Positions 62,701 through 64,000 of a stretch of DNA of 64,000 bases are shown in pieces. Positions within the stretch are counted from its first letter, which is position 1. The number at the start of each line of letters is the position of its first letter. A program made the position numbers and the translations under genes. The notes under the pieces are model-generated. The model had not been told where the DNA came from. It did no database searches and saw only the letters and a list, made by a program, of their open reading frames with translations. Origin of the DNA: Anoplolepis gracilipes (taxonomy: Eukaryota > Arthropoda > Insecta > Hymenoptera > Formicidae); NCBI RefSeq assembly GCF_047496725.1, contig NC_132972.1:16096501-16160500 (forward strand), read 5' to 3'.

Positions 62701-63122
62701 AAACAACGGGTTAATTAAAACGACCTAACTAGCCAAAATCATTTAATTTATTAACACGACGTTTCGACCATATAAGTGTCACTATAAAGAAAATATACAA
62801 AGGAAAATATCAAAAAAATATATGGATACAATAAAAAACTAGTCTACTCACACGTAAATTAAGAAGTGAAATATTTAATTGTTCTACCTTTATACATGTC
62901 CCATTGTATTCTTTCTTCTTTTTCTTAATTTACGTTTGAGTAGACTAGTTTTTTAATGATATTACATTGTATTGTTTGCGTTAAATTCGGTATTAATTGT
63001 ATCCATATATTTTTTTGATCCTTTGTATATTTTCTTTATAGTGACACTTATATGGTCGAAACGTCGTGTTAATAAATTAAATGATTTTGGCTAGTTAGGT
63101 GGTTTTAATTAACCCGTTGTTT
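62701..63122. mobile_element. Young foldback element made of two inverted retroelement-like tails
   Basis: The left arm from AAACAACGGGTTAATTAAAA (62,701) inward to about 62,865 is repeated in inversion from 63,122 back to about 62,921. By eye there are only two base differences in the aligned arm sequence, a 5-bp insertion in the left arm and about 39 bp extra in the right. Each arm carries GAAACGTCGTGTTAATAAA (right arm, plus strand, from 63,058; left arm, minus strand). That tail is of the GAAACGT type found at the ends of many animal retroelements and partly shared with 10,003-10,036. No coding capacity and no clear target duplication are present. The high arm identity suggests recent origin or ongoing arm-to-arm conversion. 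Confidence 0.75.
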
Positions 63123-64000
63123 ATAATTGAATACTAGCGAATTTAATCTTTAACTTCTAATAAAAATTTAAATATTAAAGAGCGCGACACCTAAAGCTAG
63201 GATAGGCGGAAAATACTATCGTTCCCTGCTATATGATCCGGAATATGCTATATATCCGGAATGGTTGTACATATGTTCGATTGCGTATGTGTGTTGTCTG
63301 AGCGGAATCAACATAGTCGCGGCCATCGAATGGACTTGGCCGTTCGCCAAGATTCCCTAAACGGCGTTTGGATTTCTTCTGAAAAATCGACGCGAAGATT
63401 GAACCCGCAAACGGTCGTTGAATGGAGAGCTCCCGTGAAAGACTGAGAGAAAGGAAAGAGAGAGAGAAAGAGAGAGACGGGAGGCAGTATAACTCGCGTA
63501 TAAGCTTGCGCTTTGCTTTTTGCGCTGCCTCACCTCACCTCGTTCATTCGGCATATATAACGTTATAGCAAAGGATGAGAGATGGAAAAAGGATGAAAGA
63601 TGTCGAGAAAGAAATATAAGAGAGAGAAAGAGAGAGAGAACCGTGCAAAAGAGGGCGAGAACTCCATGAGTTGAACTAAGCCGATCCAGACCCCATAGAG
63701 AGAAGAGTGTTCTCTGCCAGTTTCTTTCCTGCTGTTTCCATCGAAAAGATTTTTCTACACTCTGTCTAGGGAAGAAACGGATATTCCTGATCGGCGACAC
63801 GTGCGCGCAGTCGACGTTCGTGGAAAAATACATTGCACCCGCGACGGGAGTATTCTTTGAAGATGGCGACCGAGATCGATTTCAATTAGGAAACAAGTAA
63901 CATAAACATTCTCGTATTTCCTTTCTAATTTTATTTTCAAGTATTGAGTTTTTTTCGAGCAAGTATCTGTGTGTGTGACGGGAATACATATGTAATTTTA
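63123..64000. other. GC-richer island with GA-rich tracts up to the window edge
   Basis: GA-rich runs at about 63,449-63,482 and 63,618-63,640 account for Ser/Leu runs in the 158-codon minus-strand frame (63,357-63,833), which is not credible. At 63,861-63,869 AGATGGCGA resembles the AAGATGGCG element often found just downstream of transcription starts. Its ATG (63,863) opens only an eight-codon frame (MATEIDFN). A transcription start near here is possible but unproven. Confidence 0.35.

Noticed and set aside
63357..63833. 158-codon minus-strand frame
   Set aside because: Much of it translates GA-rich tracts. No recognisable domain is present.

Overview
The window reads as nuclear, non-coding DNA from an arthropod, most plausibly a hymenopteran insect such as an ant. 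That placement is inference. It rests on a long AT-rich background broken by short GC-rich islands, CpG that is not visibly depleted inside those islands, very frequent (TA)n, (GA)n/(TC)n and (CA)n microsatellites, and remnants of DNA transposons and retroelement tails of kinds familiar from insect assemblies. No protein family, tRNA, rRNA or spliceosomal RNA could be recognised. The window is best regarded as intergenic sequence or the inside of very long introns.

No convincing protein-coding gene was found. The longest open frames (about 290 codons at 19.9-20.8 kb; 170-215 codons at 56.9-57.8 kb) lie in GC-rich, microsatellite-bearing islands where several frames on both strands are open at once and the translations are Arg/Gly/Ser/Leu runs made by (GA)n or (TC)n. 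Elsewhere frames are 60-140 codons, as expected by chance in 64 kb. A few short stretches have the look of small exons, having an ATG or an acceptor before a strong splice donor. The most suggestive is at 55,741-55,772 on the plus strand. It encodes an 11-residue start containing SFMLRDLL, which resembles the eh1/TN motif of homeodomain proteins. A TATA box plus initiator with correct spacing lies at 36,483-36,515. All of these remain weakly supported.

Layout: 1-9.3 kb is AT-rich with islands at 2.65-3.18, 4.0-4.4, 5.1-5.6 and 7.65-8.25 kb, a 141-bp MITE-like element at 3.56 kb and three TA arrays. 9,278-11,631 is a degraded 2.35-kb element with matching inverted termini, carrying a nested retroelement-like tail. 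11.6-18.4 kb is mixed, with a broad GC-richer zone at 13.1-17.05 kb. 18.4-21.0 kb holds the strongest GC island, with GA/TC tracts, a strong G-quadruplex motif and a TTTCG tandem. 21-45 kb alternates AT-rich sequence with small islands. It includes a diverged direct repeat flanking a GC island (27.9-29.1 kb), an A26 tract, a Z-DNA-prone tract at 33.27 kb and several hairpins. 45-55 kb contains a near-palindromic 290-bp foldback at 47.02-47.31 kb. 55.3-64 kb is unusually rich in GC islands and holds the longest GA array (58.66 kb) and a young 422-bp foldback (62,701-63,122). That foldback is built from two inverted copies of one retroelement-like tail.

Because no gene is firmly identified, no pathway or operon-like cooperation can be described. 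The real content is repeat biology, local DNA-structure motifs and a handful of promoter or exon candidates that RNA data could settle.
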